64,000 nucleotides of DNA from Arthrobacter sp. zg-Y1171. GTDB lineage: Bacteria; Actinomycetota; Actinomycetes; Actinomycetales; Micrococcaceae. The stretch spans positions 3,286,001 through 3,350,000 of the forward strand of contig NZ_CP104264.1 of the NCBI RefSeq assembly GCF_025244845.1, read 5' to 3'. A model generated the notes under the pieces. The model was not told where the DNA came from and did not search any database. It saw nothing but the letters and a program-made list of their open reading frames with translations. The number at the start of each line of letters is the position of its first letter. Within the stretch, counting starts at the first letter, position 1. Shown here piece by piece: positions 62,287 to 64,000 of the stretch. The position numbers and the translations under genes are program-made.

Positions 62287-63624
62287 ATGTCATCCGCTCC
62301 TGACGCTCCGGCCGCCCCGGCGCTGCGCACCGGAAAGAACGAGGCCCGCCGGGTCATTCTCTCCAGCTACCTCGGCTCGACCATCGAGTTCTACGACTTC
62401 CTGCTTTACGCCTCCGCCTCGGCACTGGTGTTTCCGCATGTCTTCTTCACCAACCTGGATCCGCTGGCCGGCACCATCGCCTCCTACGGCACCTTCGCCG
62501 CCGGCTATCTTGCCCGGCCGCTGGGCGGTGCCGTGTTCGGGCACTTCGGTGACCGGCTGGGCCGCAAGAAGATGCTTATTCTGTCGATGCTCATCATGGG
62601 CATCGCCTCCACCCTGATCGGCCTGATCCCCAGCGCCAACACCATTGGTTCCTGGGGCGCCGTGATCCTGATCCTGCTGCGCGTCTGCCAGGGCATTGCC
62701 GTAGGCGGCGAATGGGGCGGAGCCGCCCTCATGGCACTGGAGCACTCAGCGAAGGGGAAACGCGGATTCGCCGCCTCCTTCACCAATGCCGGAGCCCCCA
62801 CCGGTGCGGCCCTCGGCACGTTCATCCTGGGCCTCTTCGCCTCCATGCCGGAGGACCAGTTCCTGTCCTGGGGCTGGCGGGTTCCGTTCCTGCTCTCGGC
62901 GCTGCTCCTTGTGGTGGGACTCTTTGTACGTTCCCGCGTTTCCGAAAGCCCCATTTTCAAGGCAGCCGTGGAAAAGGAAGCAGCCGATCAGGGCTACGCC
63001 AAGCCCAAGCTGCCGATCCTGCAGGTGCTGCGCCGGCCGCGTGCGTTGATCTTCACCATGCTCGGCGGAGCCTCGGGCTTTGCCCTGCAGGTATTCCTGG
63101 CCACCTTCGCCGTGAGCTACGCCGTCGAACACGGAGCCGAGCGCCAGTCGGTCCTCTACGTCTTCGCCGCCGCTTCCATCCTCAGCGTCGCGTTCGTGGT
63201 GGGTATGGGCCGGCTCTCCGACCGGCTGGGCCGCCGTCCGGTCATGGTCGCCGGCCTGGTGCTGTTCATCGCCATGATCTTCCCGATGTTCTCCTGGCTG
63301 TCGACGGGCAACGTCTGGCTGATCTTCGCCGTCTTTATGCTGGGCTTACTCTTCCATGCCGCCATTTACGGACCGCTGGCCGCGTTCATCTCCGAACAGT
63401 TCGGCACCACCGCCCGGTACACCGGTGCGTCCCTGGGCTACCAGTTCGCCACCCTGCTCGGTGCCGGCTTCACACCCGGCATCCTGTCCTCGATCTATGC
63501 CTCCAGCGGCCGGGACACCGGGCCCGTGGTCTGGTACCTGGCCGGAATGGCACTGATCAGTGCCATCTTCATCCTGCTGACCCGCGAATCCAAGGACTAT
63601 GACCTGGAGACGCACGAGCACTGA
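62287..63624 (+). CDS. MFS transporter, metabolite:H+ symporter (MHS) family
   Basis: 445 residues with twelve predicted helices. The signature loop is GHFGDRLGRKKMLILSMLIMG, and the repeat in the second half is GRLSDRLGRRPVMVAG. YLGSTIEFYDFLLYASASALVFP is the MHS first helix, shared with ShiA, KgtP and ProP. It imports an organic acid with protons. AAGGA precedes the ATG. It is downstream of an acyl-CoA ligase and convergent with a MarR regulator gene. Confidence 0.9.
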   Translation: MSSAPDAPAAPALRTGKNEARRVILSSYLGSTIEFYDFLLYASASALVFPHVFFTNLDPLAGTIASYGTFAAGYLARPLGGAVFGHFGDRLGRKKMLILSMLIMGIASTLIGLIPSANTIGSWGAVILILLRVCQGIAVGGEWGGAALMALEHSAKGKRGFAASFTNAGAPTGAALGTFILGLFASMPEDQFLSWGWRVPFLLSALLLVVGLFVRSRVSESPIFKAAVEKEAADQGYAKPKLPILQVLRRPRALIFTMLGGASGFALQVFLATFAVSYAVEHGAERQSVLYVFAAASILSVAFVVGMGRLSDRLGRRPVMVAGLVLFIAMIFPMFSWLSTGNVWLIFAVFMLGLLFHAAIYGPLAAFISEQFGTTARYTGASLGYQFATLLGAGFTPGILSSIYASSGRDTGPVVWYLAGMALISAIFILLTRESKDYDLETHEH

Positions 63625-63640
63625 CCCCGCCTCAAAACGG

Positions 63641-63672
63641 TGCCGCATCCTCCGCTGCTAGAGGATGCGGCA
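63641..63672 (+). terminator. Terminator after the MHS transporter gene
   Basis: Perfect 12-bp stem TGCCGCATCCTC / GAGGATGCGGCA with an 8-base loop, 16 bp after the stop. It lies between convergent genes and could serve both. Confidence 0.8.
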
Positions 63673-63747
63673 CTACGGCGTCCAGCTCCCCGCTTCAGGG
63701 GTCCGCCCCGGAAGCGGGATGACACTCCCCGGCCCAGCCCGCGGCAG

Positions 63748-64000
63748 CTAGAAAGCGACCTGCTGCAGCAGCCGGCGGAGTTCGTCCTGTTCGGCGGCGG
63801 AGAGCTGCGCCATGGAGGCCGCTGTGGCTCCGACCACTGCCTCCCTGGCCCGCGCATACAGCTCGTCTCCGTCCTTGGTGGGCGCAATGACCTTTGAGCG
63901 GCGGTCCCGGGGGTCGGTCTGGCGTTCGACGGCGCCGCGGCTCTCCAGCTCGTCGATGATGGCCACGATCTGGCTGGGATCCAGCACCAGGAACTGGCTC
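63748..64000 (-). CDS. MarR-family regulator (5' end beyond the window)
   Basis: The C-terminal 83 residues are visible. SQIVAIIDELESRGAVERQTDPRDRRSKVIAPTKDGDELY is the recognition helix, wing and D-R-R segment of MarR proteins, followed by the dimerisation helix AEQDELRRLLQQVAF. The frame is open to the edge, so the internal GTG at 63987 is not a start. MarR proteins often control aromatic-acid or stress genes. The convergent acyl-CoA ligase/MHS pair is a possible but unproven target. Confidence 0.88.
   Translation of the reverse strand, partial: SQFLVLDPSQIVAIIDELESRGAVERQTDPRDRRSKVIAPTKDGDELYARAREAVVGATAASMAQLSAAEQDELRRLLQQVAF

Overview
The window is high-GC, densely coded chromosomal DNA. 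Leaderless or GTG/TTG starts, ATGA-coupled operons, a CarD-family regulator, a GAF-ANTAR regulator, LPxTG surface proteins and many TetR, ROK, MocR and MarR regulators point to an actinobacterium. Gene content fits the Micrococcaceae (Arthrobacter-like) best. That assignment is inference from gene content, because no rRNA or marker phylogeny is available here. I see no insertion sequence, prophage, CRISPR array or origin. The window reads as ordinary chromosome with several accessory metabolic blocks.

Layout. 1-2.6 kb: end of a sugar ABC-uptake operon and an alanyl-tRNA editing hydrolase. 2.68 kb: initiator tRNA-fMet with a strong terminator. 2.9-6.7 kb: three-subunit molybdenum aldehyde oxidoreductase of the PaoABC type. 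6.7-16.1 kb: lipoprotein, two acetyltransferases, lactate-monooxygenase-like enzyme, TetR regulator, DUF1295 membrane protein, OmpR-type two-component system, FNT channel and a divergent CarD protein. 16.7-19.0 kb: two tandem CBS-domain (CNNM/CorC) transporters. 19-28.2 kb: zinc alcohol dehydrogenase, PAS histidine kinase, a stand-alone lantibiotic-dehydratase-C-terminal-like protein, GAF-ANTAR protein, mannitol dehydrogenase and a solitary PstS-like lipoprotein.

28.9-31.5 kb (minus strand) is a compact alkylation-repair operon: an ECF-like sigma factor, then an O6-alkylguanine transferase, AlkB and AlkA, all translationally coupled. 31.7-34.4 kb: acyl-CoA ligase and an EamA exporter. 34.5-39.5 kb: two LPxTG proteins with paralogous promoters, long leaders and signal peptides. 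The second carries a streptogrisin-type serine protease and is followed by a lipoprotein that resembles a free protease prodomain. 39.5-41.9 kb: membrane protein, SigF-like sigma factor and MccF/LD-carboxypeptidase.

41.9-49.7 kb is a heptose glycan cluster: GmhA, GmhB, HldE-type kinase/adenylyltransferase, two GT9 heptosyltransferase-like proteins, two further glycosyltransferases and an SDR. No HldD epimerase is visible. 49.7-56.9 kb: EamA/MocR divergent pair sharing overlapping start codons, TetR plus KstD-like flavoprotein, DUF2975/XRE pair, and an ECF sigma factor with a membrane CU044_5270-like partner. 57-59.3 kb: GAPDH and a divergent ROK regulator around a perfect inverted repeat. 59.3-64 kb: VOC protein, His/Asp-rich exported protein, acyl-CoA ligase with a Crp/GlxR-like box, MHS-family transporter and the edge-truncated MarR regulator.

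The most promising targets are the sigma-led alkylation operon, the anchored protease with its free prodomain-like lipoprotein, the ADP-heptose cluster in a presumed Gram-positive, and the orphan LanB-C-like protein.
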